64,000 nt of DNA, taken from Cervus elaphus. Lineage: Eukaryota > Chordata > Mammalia > Artiodactyla > Cervidae. Position 1 is the first letter of the stretch. Every line of letters begins with the position of its first letter. The stretch is from contig NC_057832.1 in assembly GCF_910594005.1 (NCBI RefSeq), positions 98,405,152 to 98,469,151 of the forward strand. Direction: 5' to 3'. A program made the translations under genes and the position numbers. The notes under the pieces are model-generated. The model searched no databases and had not been told where the DNA came from. It was given only the letters and a program-made list of their open reading frames with translations. Shown here piece after piece: positions 34,650 through 47,019 of the stretch.

Positions 34650-35080
34650 CTGACAGGTATGACAATGAAAGTCCTATAACACTAGGGTTCTGGTTCCCCA
34701 TGGAGATTCAGGCCTCTGTGAAGCCCCTGGATACAGGTAACACATCGTCTTAGACCGACTACTGTTCTGCCTTGTTTTCCTCCATTATTAAATATGCAGA
34801 GTGCATGCGCCTGCTCTCTGGCCCTCTGTCTGCTGCACTGAGAAAGGGGCACATGGGGCTCCCTGCAGCAGGAGCACCAGTTGCCTCCCCTGCCTTCCCC
34901 CAGCCTGTGTTGTGTGTGTGGACGGGCGACCCAGATGCATCAGGCGTGAGTACCAGAATAGAACCAGTGACTTCTCAGCCGCCTGGACTCTCCGCACACA
35001 CAGGAAATAGGACCAGAGTTGCAAGCTGAGGGTATGGGATGGAGAGAGAAAGGACCGTGCTGCACACTGGCCAGTTGGCT
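34650..35080. other. Intronic sequence, no recognised feature
   Basis: Open frames at 34772-35029 overlap on both strands without recognisable content. Confidence 0.45.
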
Positions 35081-35082
35081 GA

Positions 35083-35325
35083 TTCAGTTCAGTCGCTCAG
35101 TCGTGTCTGACTCTTTGCAACCCCATGGACTGCAGCACGCCAGGCCTCCCTGTCCATCAGCAACTCCCAGGGCTTGCTCAAACTCGTCCATCAAGTTGGT
35201 GATGCCATCCAACCATCTCATCCTCTGTCATCCCCTTCTCCTTCCGCCTTCAATCTTTCCCAGCATCAGGGTCTTTTCAAATGAGTCAGTTCTTCACATC
35301 AGGTGGCCAAAGTATTACAGTTCTA
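35083..35325 (-). repeat. BovB LINE 3' end, antisense
   Basis: It reads TTCAGTTCAGTCGCTCAGTC, ATCAGCAACTCCCAGGGCTT, GTTGGTGATGCCATCCAACC and CATCAGGTGGCCAAAGTATT. Only about 240 bases of the 3' end remain. Confidence 0.92.
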
Positions 35326-35714
35326 AGCCAGCCTTAAATTAACCAGTTAATAAAAATGAATATACTATCAGAAGCTAGATTTGTGTGGGGCTTCTTGTTG
35401 TTAAATGGGCTGATTTAACACCATCCAGGAATGGTGGAGATGGTAAGAGCGGTAGCCCATGAGTTCAGGAGGAGGTGGGGTGACGCCCTCCAGGCTTCTT
35501 CTCCAGGCAGTGCCATATGCCCTGTGTCTTTGTTCAGTGAGAAGATGGGATAAACAGTATCTAGACATCAGCTGCCAGGGGCCCTTGGGACTCTGCTTCA
35601 TGTACATGGGGACACCACTTAGGAGTCTCGCCCCAGCAGGCTACATGGCAGTCATTTTTATGTACACACTTCTACACATGTAGCTGTCCGTATGTTTATT
35701 CATCCCTGGATGCC

Positions 35715-35880
35715 ATTCTTATAAGGGCTTCCCATTTCACTCAAAGTAAAACTGGAGTTCTTTGTGTGGCCTCTGAGCGTCCTGTCCACCCCTCCACAGT
35801 AAGTACATTTACAGCATGTACAATGGTGCCGGACACATTGTTGGTGCTTGGTAAATATTTGTTGATGAATGAATTCCAAC
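35715..35880 (+). repeat. L2 LINE 3' end
   Basis: GTACAATGGTGCCGGACACA, TTGGTGCTTGGTAAATATTT and GTTGATGAATGAATTCC are the L2 terminal sequence. Confidence 0.6.
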
Positions 35881-35889
35881 TGATAGCCA

Positions 35890-38710
35890 CAGTATTCTCC
35901 CATGATACAGAAATCTAGACCAGTGTGTTGGCAGTCATGTTGTGAGAGTAGATTTTCTTTTTATCTCGGTGCTGGCAAACATCAGCCAACAGGAGAGTTT
36001 GTTCATGTTCTCCCTCAAGTTCCTGTGCCCTCCAGTCTACTCAGGTGGAGAGGAAAGCAGAAATAGATCTGCTTTTCTCGCTGTGGCCCGTTCGTCTTCT
36101 GAAGCCAATGGGGTCAGAATAGAGGGGTCCACAGGGCCTTTGCTTCTGTCACTGTCCCCTTTCCCAGCCCTACATGACAGGATCTGGACCAGTATCACAG
36201 TTATTGGCACAGATGCCCTGTTTTTTTCCACTTTCTAGAATGGATCTCCATTAAGGATTCCCAGTAAGTTGATGGTGTGGGACTGCCCAGTTGAGCATCT
36301 TTAAATGCCCTTAGCAGCATCCCTGCTTCCAGCCACTGCAACAGCAGAAGTGTTCCTCACATATGTTGCACTCCCTTTGGGGGTTAATCTGCTCCTGATT
36401 AAAACCACTAATCTCTAACAGAAGAAGAAAGAAAACATTCTATTATAGTTATCTAGAAAATGGGAGGATGTGCAGAAGTTTTGCTGTGTAACATAGCTTA
36501 TTTTTTTCTTACTTTTTGTGAGGTTCCAGCTGAGGTTAAGTAAAGATGAATTAATAACGAAGTCAAATCAGCCTGGTTATATGACTTATTCTATTTAGCT
36601 ATGTTCTACAGCCCCAAGGGTATCAGTTGCCAAGAAAATAGACATTAAATCTGATTTCACCATGATCCTTCTGTGTTGATCTGTGCAGAAAAATGGACCA
36701 TGTTGCCATCTATATTCACATCTTCTGAGTTATATTTTAGGAGGGAGATTAGGGCCAGACTCTGAGAGTCTTTAAGGGATTATATCAGATGCTGCAGTGC
36801 TACAGTGAAATTGGAATGAAAGCTCAACTTCTGAGAGGTTCAATACCCGCCTGCTAGCTACCTAGGAACATCCTGGGATGGAGCTTAGGGGAAGCTCAAG
36901 GGAAGTTAGGTCCTGCAGGAGAGTTTTCTAGCGCCAGATGTGTCCTTTCTTCCCAGATAGACTCGGGAGGTATAGGCAGAGGTGGCTCAGACCATAAAAA
37001 GTCAGTTTTACTTCTTTCTGGCAAGAGGGAGGACGTTGATTAAGTGCATCCCTAGCCTTCGGACCATGTAAATCCTCTCACATGTGAGCCTCTAGGTTTT
37101 TCCACAGCCAAGCATTCTATCCAGATAGTTACTGAATTCATGGATAATGTTGATGCATAACTGTTTTTCAGAATTAAATCACCTACTTGGGTAACTGGGG
37201 AGCATGAAGTTTTAACATATCACCCAAGTATCTTAAGTATATTTCTAAAATCTTACTGTAGTTAATCAGTGGCCTTTTTTTTTTCCTCATGCAGTATCTT
37301 CAAAGGGTGTTTTCTTACATTTTTTGTTTTCTTTCTTTTTAAACAAATGAAGCTACATGGTGGTGAGATCTGGATTCAGACATCTTCATTTTGAGCTACT
37401 TGAACAGCCAGCTGAAACATGAAACTAGAAGAAGCCTTAGGATGATAGCAAAAACAAATAAAAATTAAATTCTTTGAGTGTTTGCCACTGTACCAAACAC
37501 GTGCAAAAAACCCTCCTTTGCAGGAAAGAAAGACCTAAAACCAACACAACCAAAATTTAAATACCACTTTTGCCATGTGAGATTGTCTAATCAGCCTCAT
37601 TTTCCTCTATTGACATCATCATCTTCTGTTTGTTCTGATGCTTCATTTTTAGTATCTTTATGGGCTTATGAAAGCAGTAAGATTGCCTGGGTTGAAACAA
37701 GCTTCTCTACCATTTCCTATGTGTCCGTTCACCACCAAAATAAATCAACACAAATGCCAGTGTCCGCTCCTTACCAGGCCTTTGAGACCTACTGAAAAGG
37801 AAAAGAGTATATCTTATCAAGCTAGCTGAAATCGACAAGCAGGACACACTTTAACAACAGTTGTGTTGCCCTTTATAGAAAAAAAGGGCATCTCTCTTAG
37901 CATTACCTTTGAGAGCTGATTGACCTGACCATTCGTAGCACGTAACCTGTGTGTTCCAGAGATTTGATCCTGTCAGCATATTAAGATCATCTTGCATAAC
38001 TCCTAGAATTTGTTAAGGGAGTATCACAGTAGGATAACCACATTGGTGCACATTATTTATATACCTTTTCTCATCATTATTAAAAAGAAAAGGTAACTTC
38101 AGAGTTCTAATGTAAAACCAAAGTACACTTTGCATAAAGAAGTATGATGGATTTTCTTACTACTTTGAATTGCTGGACTTGAAGGAAAATAGGGAATGGG
38201 AATGAATATAGTCAAATAAATTAAGCCTTGAAACCCAAATAGTGCTGTGTAGGCAAGCTGACGACAAATCAAACACACGTGTTAGCTGAAGAATACGTGA
38301 TCTCAGTTGAGGCTGAACAAAACCAGCCTCTTTGTATATATGTGTATATTTCTCTTGACACGTGCAAAGACTTGTCATGTGTCCATTCCTGTGCCCTCAA
38401 ATCTCTCTGGTGAAAAGTATCATTCATCCATGAAGCAGAAAGCTTGCAGAGTAAATTTTACCAAACAGCACAGAATAATCATAATCAAATGTTGACCAAC
38501 AGTAGGTGGGACCTGGGTGGGTTTTTTAGCCTTAAGGATCCCCAGATTTCCGATGTTTGTTTTTTAATATGTGGTTCTCATTTCTTAACTTTGTTCTGGC
38601 TAGCCTATACCAGTACTGAAGGCCTGGTCATGGTGTGGGTCACAGTGATCAAACCCAGTGTATTCATTCTTTTCAGCCCTGTCTTCCAGGCAGCTTCTGA
38701 TAGCCTTTCT
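35890..38710. other. Intronic sequence, mostly unique
   Basis: No SINE, LINE or exon was recognised in about 2.8 kb. The open frame at 37478-37795 has no known protein content and no initiation or splice context. Confidence 0.45.
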
Positions 38711-38714
38711 GGAG

Positions 38715-38860
38715 CAAATGCTGGGAACTATCCACGTCTCATTTTACAGATGAGGAAACAGGGGCCCAAAGAAATGGAGCAGCCGTCACAGTCACAAGCT
38801 GCATTAGTCGTAAGGCAGGGACTTCTCCCCATGGACTTTGATCTTTGTGCCTTGCATTTT
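38715..38860 (-). repeat. MIR SINE, antisense
   Basis: ATTTTACAGATGAGGAAACA followed by GTCACAAGCTGCATTAG is the MIR core in reverse orientation. It lies inside the 169-codon open frame at 38444-38953, which argues against that frame being a gene. Confidence 0.7.
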
Positions 38861-38864
38861 GGCG

Positions 38865-39525
38865 TAGTATGTTGTAAACTCACCTTTTTTGAACAGATTG
38901 CTCCCAACTCAGAGCCACAGCTTCCTGAAGCATCTGTTCAAATGACACTGTGATCTCTTGGAGTCTATAGAAAAGTTTGGAGTGGAGCATATTTTCCTCT
39001 TTAGAACCTCATGTCAAATCTGCAATTACTTTTTAGCTTATTCTGATGAGTGCATTCCATTTTATCTATTTTTCTCTAGGTTGTTCAACAGCCGTAGGCC
39101 AAAATCATTATGTTCTGACCTGAGCCAGGAATTGGAGGCAGCTAGGTTTGAAACTGAAATTCGGAGCATGTACAGGGCGCAAAGCATGTCGTTTGCTTAG
39201 GGTGAGTGTAGCTGAGGGTAGAGGGGAGGCCAAATTGCATTTTTCCCAGCAGGAGGCAGTTGTGGCATTTGGGGTAGAACTTTTCCCTTCTTGCCTGGAC
39301 TTCCCATGAATTGAAGGATGTTTAGCATCTTAACTCCCCTTCTGGAATGCCCTAGCACCCTCTCCCAGAGGAAACATTGAGCACGTCAGTAAAGGACTCC
39401 CACGGTTTTCTAAATGCTCCCAGGTGGTGTTTGCACAACCCCTGAGTGAGAGATTTATTGGTTGGTAGCAGCCTTGGGAAAGGAAGATAGGAACATTGAA
39501 AAATAGTTCTCCTGCTTTAGGAGTT
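38865..39525. other. Intronic sequence, no recognised feature
   Basis: I recognise no repeat or exon. A loose CTCF-like string lies near 39246. Confidence 0.4.
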
Positions 39526-39533
39526 GGCAGTCT

Positions 39534-39738
39534 CTGCCCTGGTGGCTTAGTGGTAAAGAATCACCTACCAATGGAGGAGGCAAGGGTTCAGTCCCTGGGT
39601 CAGGAAGATCCCCTGGAGAATGAAATGGGACCCCACTCCAGTAGTCTTGCTGGAATAATCCCATAGACAAAGGAGCCTGGCGGGCTGTAGTTCATGGGGT
39701 CTCAAAGAGTCGGACACGACTTAGCAACTAAAAAGCAG
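39534..39738 (+). repeat. Bov-tA SINE
   Basis: It runs from TGCCCTGGTGGCTTAGTGGT through GGAGCCTGGCGGGCTGTAG to TCGGACACGACTTAGCAACT. A weak GCAGTCT flank is present on both sides. Confidence 0.9.
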
Positions 39739-40404
39739 CAGCAGTCTGTTGTTCAGTAGGATCAGGATTTAACAGTGGCTTCGAGGGAGAAGACTCCCAT
39801 GCCACCCTGATGCCTTGTGCACAAGTTAGTGGCGGGGATGGGGGTGGTGGAGAAAAATGTGTTAAAATGACAATGGGGAAAATCAGCAAAGAATGTAATT
39901 TCTGCTTTCCTTTAACTATCACTTGTTGCCATCCATGCCTTTTCTTTCTGGGAACATGAATAACAGCAGCTTGATTTACTCCCTTCCTAAATTCCCAGCT
40001 GTTGTCTGTTCTTCATGCTTCACAAACCTCAGTGAGAAATAAGTCCTGGCATCTAGGAGATGCAGACCATTTCTTCCTAATCAGCACCCTATCCCTCCTG
40101 GCTGCTTCTTACTCCTGCCATGTTCTTTATAATCAAAAGTATTAGCGTTGTGTTTTATTTTTCTTGCAGTATCTTTTTACATAAGAGTATGGTAACTCTG
40201 CATTTGCCTGGAAGCTAAAGTTCCTAAAAATATTTCCAAAAGGTCCAAGAGTGTTTTGGTGGTCATTGGATCTCCCATGAAGCACTGGTTTAGACCATGG
40301 TCAAATATACTAAAACTTTTCAGGATGATTATCCTCTAAAAGACAATAAAAAAAAATAAAAGATAATAAAAGATAGCTTGTATAGTAATACATACTTTCC
40401 AGTG

Positions 40405-40575
40405 TTTTCATGTACTTTCCCTGCTGGGTGCTTATTACTACGCTGTGGGATAGGATGGGTTATAGTTCTCACTGTTTCACAAGTGAAAACATTGAGACTC
40501 AGAGAAGTTGTTCCTTGGCCAAGGTCACATGGCTTAATTAAAGGATGAAACTGGCACTTAGTCCTCCACCATTTC
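40405..40575 (-). repeat. MIR SINE, antisense
   Basis: TTTCACAAGTGAAAACATTG, GAGACTCAGAGAAGTTG, CCAAGGTCACATGGCTTAA and GATGAAACTGGCACTTAGTC are the MIR core in reverse. Confidence 0.75.
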
Positions 40576-40579
40576 CTCC

Positions 40580-41870
40580 TCCTCCTTTTCAGGAACTGAG
40601 GGAGGAGACCAATTTGATTTGTCCTCTTTGGATGTCAGAACAATGTTTCTTTTTTTGAAAGAATATTTTAAGCTTTTCAATTCCGATCTTCCATTGAGAC
40701 AAGTTCTTTATTCTTCTGCCAATGGAATGTGACCTCCTGTCAATCAAATATCTGTGTCCCCCTTTAACCCACTCTACTCTTGGTTTTGAAAGTTGTTTCA
40801 GTAGAATAGACCTGCAGTCCCTTTTGCCTGGTGTGTGTGTATAATGTGGAAGAGAGCCAGTTCCGTGGTAGTAGGAAGTTAAAGATTTTTGCAAACTGCT
40901 GATGAGTTAGGAGTCCACTTTTTACTTTCAGTCCCCCTTTGGATGCTTCTGCAGAGGTTTGATGATTAGACAATGACAGAGGGAAGAAGAAAGCTGTGAT
41001 AATGTTTTTCAAATAGATCATAATTTTAATTAGAAGGAAATCTGGCTGATAACATGAAAAGCTGTATTTAGATAGTAGATATGTACACAGTGTTAGAATA
41101 ATTATTACCTTTTAGATTCTGTGAAATTATAAAAAAATTTGTTGGGAGAAAGAATACATAGGAAGCAGTTGTGTGTTCTTAATAAGCCGGTTCCTTGGTT
41201 CATTTTCTACCTTAGAAGTGAGTGCAGTAGGAAGAGCGGGCATTGTGCTTTCCAGGGATAACACATCAGCTCTCAAATGTCCTGACCCGGGCTGTGGTTC
41301 TCAGAAGAAACTCAGTGCCCTGCCAGGCACACCTGTAGAGTACTTCGCTCCTCCTCGCTACTCTGCCCAGCTTCAGGCCACCCTTTGTAGCCAGATTATT
41401 TTGCTGGCTTCACTTCTGAGTTGTTTCACCTCTGAGTTGTTTAGTTTGCCCTATGTTGTAGTTCAGTTTCTTTGCTATTTAGAGTAATCGCCAACTGTTT
41501 TGTACGTCTTAGGGAGCTATAGGCCTTCTCTCCAAAAATGCCAGATACAGACGATGAGGAAAGGGGTATAACCTGACAAGGAAAGAGGAGAAACTTGAAA
41601 AAGCATTGTTACTCAAAATGCAAATAGTTTAATATGGCTAGCCTGTCTCTTGTAAGAGGGACAGTGGTTTAAGATGAGTTTGGAAAGTGAGACTCCCCGT
41701 CTTTGAAGGGCCCTGTGTCTATGCTGCTTAGGTTGTATCTCAAAGAAAAGTCATAGGCATTCTCTATGAATGATAAATCTGAAGAAGGCTACCAGTTTTC
41801 TGAAAATACATGACCACACAGAGATTTTCATACAACTTCATTGGATGGGCAAGCACTAGCCTAAGCCTGT
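40580..41870. other. Intronic sequence, no recognised feature
   Basis: No repeat family or exon was recognised. Confidence 0.45.
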
Positions 41871-41874
41871 CTTA

Positions 41875-42088
41875 GGGCTTCCCAGGTGGTACAGTGGTGA
41901 AGAGTCCTCCTGCCATATAGGAAATGACAGAGACGCAGGTTCGATCTCTGGGTTGGGAAGATCCCCTGGAGGAGGAAACGGCAACCCACTCCAGTATTCT
42001 TGCCTGGAAAATCCCCTGGACAGAGGAGCCTGATGGACTAAAATCCATGGGGTTGCAGAGGCAGACACCACTGAGCACAGACACATTC
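41875..42088 (+). repeat. Bov-tA SINE
   Basis: It runs from GGGCTTCCCAGGTGGTACAG through CCCACTCCAGTATTCTTGCC to CACCACTGAGCACAGACACA. Open frames on both strands here are SINE-derived. Confidence 0.91.
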
Positions 42089-42214
42089 TTGAGACACACC
42101 CTGTCCCAGCCCCATCCTCCCCAGGTTAGTAATTCCTAAGATAGGTAATAGGAAGCAAGGAAGCAATGAATGGTGGATAATGCATCATCTTTTTTTTTTT
42201 TTTTAAGCTCTAGG

Positions 42215-42515
42215 AAAGATTATTACATAATAAAGCACACAAATCTTAAGTATATACCTTTATTAATTTTGTGTTTATAACAGTACATGTATAACTCCAG
42301 GTCACCACTACCCCAGTATGGAGATGCAGAACATTTCTCGAATCCCAGCAAGCTCTATAATGGCCTTCCCCTCAGAGATAACCAGTATTTTGACTTCTGT
42401 CACCATCGATGAGTCTTGCCTCTCTTGGCCATCATACTTGGAGTTATGGTCTTATTTTACCCAACTTTATTTTACCCAGGTTTTGTCTGAGTTTCATCCA
42501 TGTTATTAGATATAG
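42215..42515 (-). repeat. Old L1M-type LINE fragment, antisense
   Basis: GTCACCACTACCCCAGTATG, GATGCAGAACATTTCTCGAA, GATAACCAGTATTTTGACTT and GAGTTTCATCCATGTTATTA are antisense L1M 3' landmarks. Confidence 0.7.
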
Positions 42516-42659
42516 CGAAAGTCCACAGAATCTCTTAAAAAGAGATTGGTTTTACCACAGTGCAAAGACTACAGTGGGGGAATCCACACTGAAGTCAGGA
42601 AGTGTGGTTGGCGGACACCTGGACTTAGGCTACAAGGAAGGATGAAGAGGAAAGAACAG

Positions 42660-43020
42660 ATCTGGCTAGGAAGGTTCCGATGTAGAATTTTGCTGGTTAT
42701 TTGATAATAGAGGATGGCAGAGAGGTCACTTTTCTGGCTTGTAAATAATAGGGTGTTTGCAAGGAGAAGGTTGTTAGGTCAGCTTTGAAACCTTGAATGT
42801 TAGACGCCTGTAGATTTTTGCAGGTCCAGATGAATTCGATAGAAAGGTCAGAAGTAAAGATGAAAACTGAGAGGCATCCACTTAGAATGGAATTTGAGGC
42901 ACAGGGCGTGGATGTGATTGCCCAGGATTGGGGTTTCAAGGAGAAGGCAGCTGCAAAGGAGCAGGTTGAAGGAGCAGTCGAGAGAGGAGGTTCTGACTGC
43001 AGAGACTGAGGGAAACAATA
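42660..43020 (+). repeat. G/A-rich block, possible old repeat
   Basis: The style matches the block at 10380-11680: purine-rich, with phrases such as AAGGTCAGAAGTAAAGATG and GAGAGGCATCCACTTAGAATG. No family can be assigned. Confidence 0.3.
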
Positions 43021-43024
43021 GGGC

Positions 43025-44460
43025 ACTGAGAGGAAGGGTTAACAGGGAAGCCCAGCCAGGCCCAGCAGGTGTCTCCAAAGGCCTGAGGTGTGGCCTCGTG
43101 AGGTGTCCTGTGGCCCCTCTCCCCTCCCACTCCTCCTGTGACTGTGTCCTGTCTGTGTCTGTCATTCACCCTGAACCATGTGAATCCTCAGAGGAGAGGC
43201 GCTGGGTCACTTCCCCTACTCATCACTTTCAAAAAATCTAAGAGTCAACCTTTTCCCTGGAAGTACTCGCAGAATGTCCCAGTTGCACGATTTCTAAGGC
43301 AGCCTGGAATGGGATGACCTTCCTGAGGGGCCCCTGAATCCCCTGGGGGTCTTTTCTTGCTGAGGGAGCCTGGGCCTGGGGACAGAGCTGGCCTCCAAGC
43401 CCGGGTGGTGCTGAGCCTGAGGGGCCGCGGGCAGCCGCGCTCTGGGCACTCCCTCCTCTCAGCAAGCTGGGCAGCTCCTGCCGTTACATAAGACGTGTGT
43501 GTTCTGGCAGGGAAGAGCTGCCCGAGTGAGTGGTTAGCAAAAATGATGTGTGCGAAGTTATTTTGAGACCCCACAGGAGGGAATGGCAGCCCAGGCCGAC
43601 AGTATTTTAAACCGCATCACCCATCTACAAAGATTAATACGTTAGAGACTCAGAACACGGGTAACAGGGAAATAAGAACCTTTAGGGTCCTATCAGATTA
43701 TTAATGCTGGCTCTCCTGGTCCACACAAGGTGACTTCAGTGGTTTAGACTGAATTCAGTGCCTCCAGATTTCCACCATATGTATTCTTTGATCCTGTCTG
43801 CCCCAAGGGCTGCAAGTGGCCGTGGAGGCCTTTCCATGGGGTTGGCCTGGGTCACTGAACAGCAGCAGTTTGGTTATGTTCTCATTCACGCTATAGGATA
43901 CCAATTGGCTTTATGATAGACAGAGGAAGGAACACCCTTTTTGTGGTCCCCAGAGTCATCATTTAGTGATTGAGCTCCTTGTGGTTCCAGGCTGGCTAGG
44001 AGAAATCCCTGTTCTCCACCCAATGCATTCTCCTTTCTCCTGACACAAGCGAGAACAGCTGGCTAAGGTTGGGTGAAATACAGAATATAGAATTTTCCAG
44101 TTTAGTGACACGAGGGGAGACAGCCTCCATATGAAGCACTTCTCTTTGTTTTTGTTTTTCTCTCGGCTGTTATGCTAGGAAACTTGCCTCCTCACACCCC
44201 CACCTTCTTACCAACAGCTGTCCTCTTTGCCATTCAGGAGTCAGTGTCTCCCTCGATGGCTGCCCTAGGATGGAGAAGGCTTTCTCCTTTTCTGTCCCTG
44301 GGTCCACAGGTGTATAACCGGAGAGTTCCTTGTGCCAGGACACCTGATTGCCTTCTGACCCCGAGGGGTCCATCTGTGCTGGAGGACTTGCTAGAGTATG
44401 GAGCAAGGGTCCAGAAAGGAAGAACCCAATCCAAGACTGTCGTTTTGTTTTGCATTTTTC
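43025..44460. other. GC-rich intronic sequence without repeats
   Basis: The part at 43350-43480 is locally CpG-containing (GAGGGGCCGCGGGCAGCCGC). No exon was recognised, although several open frames overlap on both strands. Confidence 0.45.
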
Positions 44461-44464
44461 AAAT

Positions 44465-44617
44465 TTCTTTTTTAAAGTTTTTTTCTTTCTTTTTTTTTAT
44501 GTTTTGGTTTTTTTGGCCAGGAGGCATGTGGGGTCTTAGCCCCCTGACCAGGAATTGAACCCACACCCCCTGTATTGGAAGGCAGTGCCTTAACCACTGC
44601 ACCATCAGAGAAGTCCC
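44465..44617 (-). repeat. CHR-type tRNA-Glu SINE
   Basis: A T-rich left part (44467-44512) leads into GGCCAGGAGGCATGTGGGGT, CCAGGAATTGAACCCACACC and the degraded tRNA-like end ACCATCAGAGAAGTCCC. Confidence 0.87.
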
Positions 44618-44624
44618 TGTTATA

Positions 44625-46395
44625 TATTTTAAGAGAACAAAGGATTATTTAATGACACAAACTATGGAAACAGAAAAATAGTCACATAAAACAGGCGACC
44701 ACATGGTATACTGCATTTCAGAGCCCCCCAGATTCCTTACAAGAATGGGCCCTCTGGCATTTATTATAAACATAGGTGCCTTGTAACAAGCTTCTGATTC
44801 CCCAGCACTGGTCCTACCAGGCAGATATGGAAGGGGGCACACTTGAAGAAACAGCACTAACACTTGGGTGTGTGTTTATGTGTGAGCAGGTACTTCTAAC
44901 CCCATAGGAGCCGCTGTCCATGGCCTGAAAGTCGTCCACCGATGGCATTTCTTTCTGGTTGTGATCCGGACAAGGCTGGCCTTCTGGGGAGTGAGGCTCA
45001 GATATGGTGACGCGTGAACTGAGAACAGAGACAGCACAAACAAGCTGGCACTGTGAGTTTTCAGGATGATAGAAGGACCCTGTAGGCAGCCTAGGGCTTG
45101 GGAAGACATTGTCCAGGGCGGAGACCGCAGAAGGGCAGCTCATATCTCCTTTCTCCCTGAAACAAAACTTGATTCTCACTTTCGCTTTGCTGAGGAATCC
45201 ACCCATTCCTGTCTCTGGCCTCTGCCCTTCACGCGTTCTCGCCGAGTGTCTGTGCCCATCCGCAGGTGGACGCAGCCCTGGTGTCACTTTCCCCGCAAAC
45301 AGCAGTGTCTCAGGGTCGTTATGACCCCTGCGGCCTCCTTAGTACCTCCTTCCTCCGCTTTGGGTCTGCCTGCCCCCACCCCTTTCCTCCCCTCTTTGCA
45401 CCACTTTCCTTGGATGTGTGAGCACATATAAGTGTGTGCATGCGCATGCACACCCCCCCTTGGTTGTCACAGCACCCAGAATCATCATCGGGCAGCGTGC
45501 TTGATTGCGAGCTGTGTTGGGGAAGTTGATCGTCCCCACCCACCCTAAAGACACCTCTGCCACTTCCTCGCCAGTGACTCGCAGCCTTGTTAGAAATGTG
45601 CACAATTCAGGGCAGGCTTCTCGTCCCAGGGCTTGTGGCACAAGCTGTCCCGCAGCTGTGAGTAATAAGCCCACTGGAGCAGCTTTCCTCTGCCTTGAAG
45701 ACAGGCCCAGCCTGGTGAGACAGGTTAATATCTCCCACTCACTGCAAAAAATCAGGCAGCCTGTCTGTCAGGTCCCTGATTCTCTCCCTCCCCGCGCCCC
45801 CTCCTCCCCTGCTTTTCAGCTAAGCTTTGTATCCTGCGTCACAGCTCAGACCCGGGCGCTCTGCTGCCCCGTTGCCACAGTGTGGCGGGAGCTAAAGAGC
45901 CTCAATTAAGTGCCAGCCGTGCTGTCAGTGTCCCACTGGCCACAGTGATGGCTGCAGTCATCGTTTCTGCAGGAATGCATCCATGGCAGGCACTGGATGC
46001 CGAAATCCTTTTCTTTCCCTCCGGTCTCCCAAACAGAGCAGATAATCACTTCAATAGAACTATCTTTCCCTGAATTCTACAAAGTGGATTCGAGGCAGTG
46101 GTTTGGATTTGCTGTTCCTTTTTATCCCCGAGAGCCCCATGAATGAGAAAGGAAATGAATAGACGGCTTGTCACAACACCACCAGGGTCTCCACGGTGCC
46201 TGGGGCGACTGCTGCCAAGCAGAATGGACGCGGGCTGGAATGGAGGCCATAGAGGCTGCTGCCTTCCTCGGGATGGGCCCCACCACTCCCCACAGCCCCT
46301 TCGAGAGCTCCCACATCCCAGGAGTTCCTTCTGCACTGATGGAGCTGTCTCTTGCTGCAGCCTCCTGCCCAGAGGAAATGTCCTAACTCTGCCTG
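44625..46395. other. GC-rich intronic sequence without repeats
   Basis: The stretch has scattered CpGs (for example near 45005-45320 and 45780-45900) and long overlapping open frames on both strands up to 157 codons. Frames this long are expected by chance in GC-rich DNA. No splice-bounded exon is supported. Confidence 0.45.
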
Positions 46396-46400
46396 GTCAT

Positions 46401-46425
46401 GGGGTGGGGGGGTGGGGGTGGGGGT
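46401..46425 (+). other. Strong G-quadruplex motif
   Basis: GGGGTGGGGGGG, then TGGGGG and TGGGGG, give four G-runs of four to seven separated by single T bases. Short single-base loops predict a very stable parallel G-quadruplex in the SND1 pre-mRNA strand. Confidence 0.85.
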
Positions 46426-46596
46426 GGTGCACAGTCTCTGCACACCCCTCCCCAATCAGTCCAACTTGGCAAGTTCACCTCCAGAGATGCCTCTCTGCAG
46501 CATGCAAGAAGGGCTGCTCCCAGTGAATGAGCCCCACTACCCCATCAAACCTCTCAAAGAAGTCATCTCTAAAGGTATTTCCTATTGGAAGATGTA

Positions 46597-46799
46597 AGTT
46601 CCCTGGTGGCTCAGATGGTAAAGAATCTGCCTGCAGTGCAGGAGACCTGGGTTTGATCCCTAGGTTGGGAAGATCCCTTGGAGAAGGGAAAAGCAACCCA
46701 TTCCAGTATTCTTGGCTGGAGAATCCCATGGACAGAGGAGCCTGGTAGGCTACAGTCCATGGGGTCGAAAAGAGTTGGACATGACTGAGTGACTACACT
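46597..46799 (+). repeat. Bov-tA SINE, well preserved
   Basis: It runs from AGTTCCCTGGTGGCTCAGAT through GGAGACCTGGGTTTGATCCC to GTTGGACATGACTGAGTGAC and is close to the family consensus. Confidence 0.94.
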
Positions 46800-46857
46800 T
46801 TTACTTTCAAAGAATGTTAGAATGGTAGGAAGTCAAAAACCCACATCTTGTGAACAC

Positions 46858-47010
46858 CTGGGGATGCTTAGTCTGGAGAAAATAAGACATGAGGATGAGA
46901 GAAAATAGATGTTTTACTGTCTTCATGTATTTGAAGGGCTGTCAAGTGGGTAATGGATGTTTCATATGGTCCCAAGGAGTTTGACCAGATTTTAGAAGGC
47001 CTAGAGTGTC
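46858..47010 (+). repeat. Possible CR1/L3-type LINE 3' end
   Basis: GGGGATGCTTAGTCTGGAGA, GTCTTCATGTATTTGAAGGG and CTGTCAAGTGG follow the order known from CR1/L3 3' ends. The fragment is old. Confidence 0.5.
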
Positions 47011-47019
47011 TGGTTGTGG

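Noticed and set aside
37478..37795. 105-codon frame after an A-rich tract, as a small gene or retrocopy
   Set aside because: The protein has no recognisable features and there is no target-site duplication or parent gene I can name.
38444..38953. 169-codon plus-strand open frame
   Set aside because: It runs through an antisense MIR and has no known protein features, so it is chance read-through.
44814..45287. 157-codon minus-strand frame and overlapping frames on +
   Set aside because: The region is GC-rich with few stops in any frame, and no frame shows a domain or splice structure.
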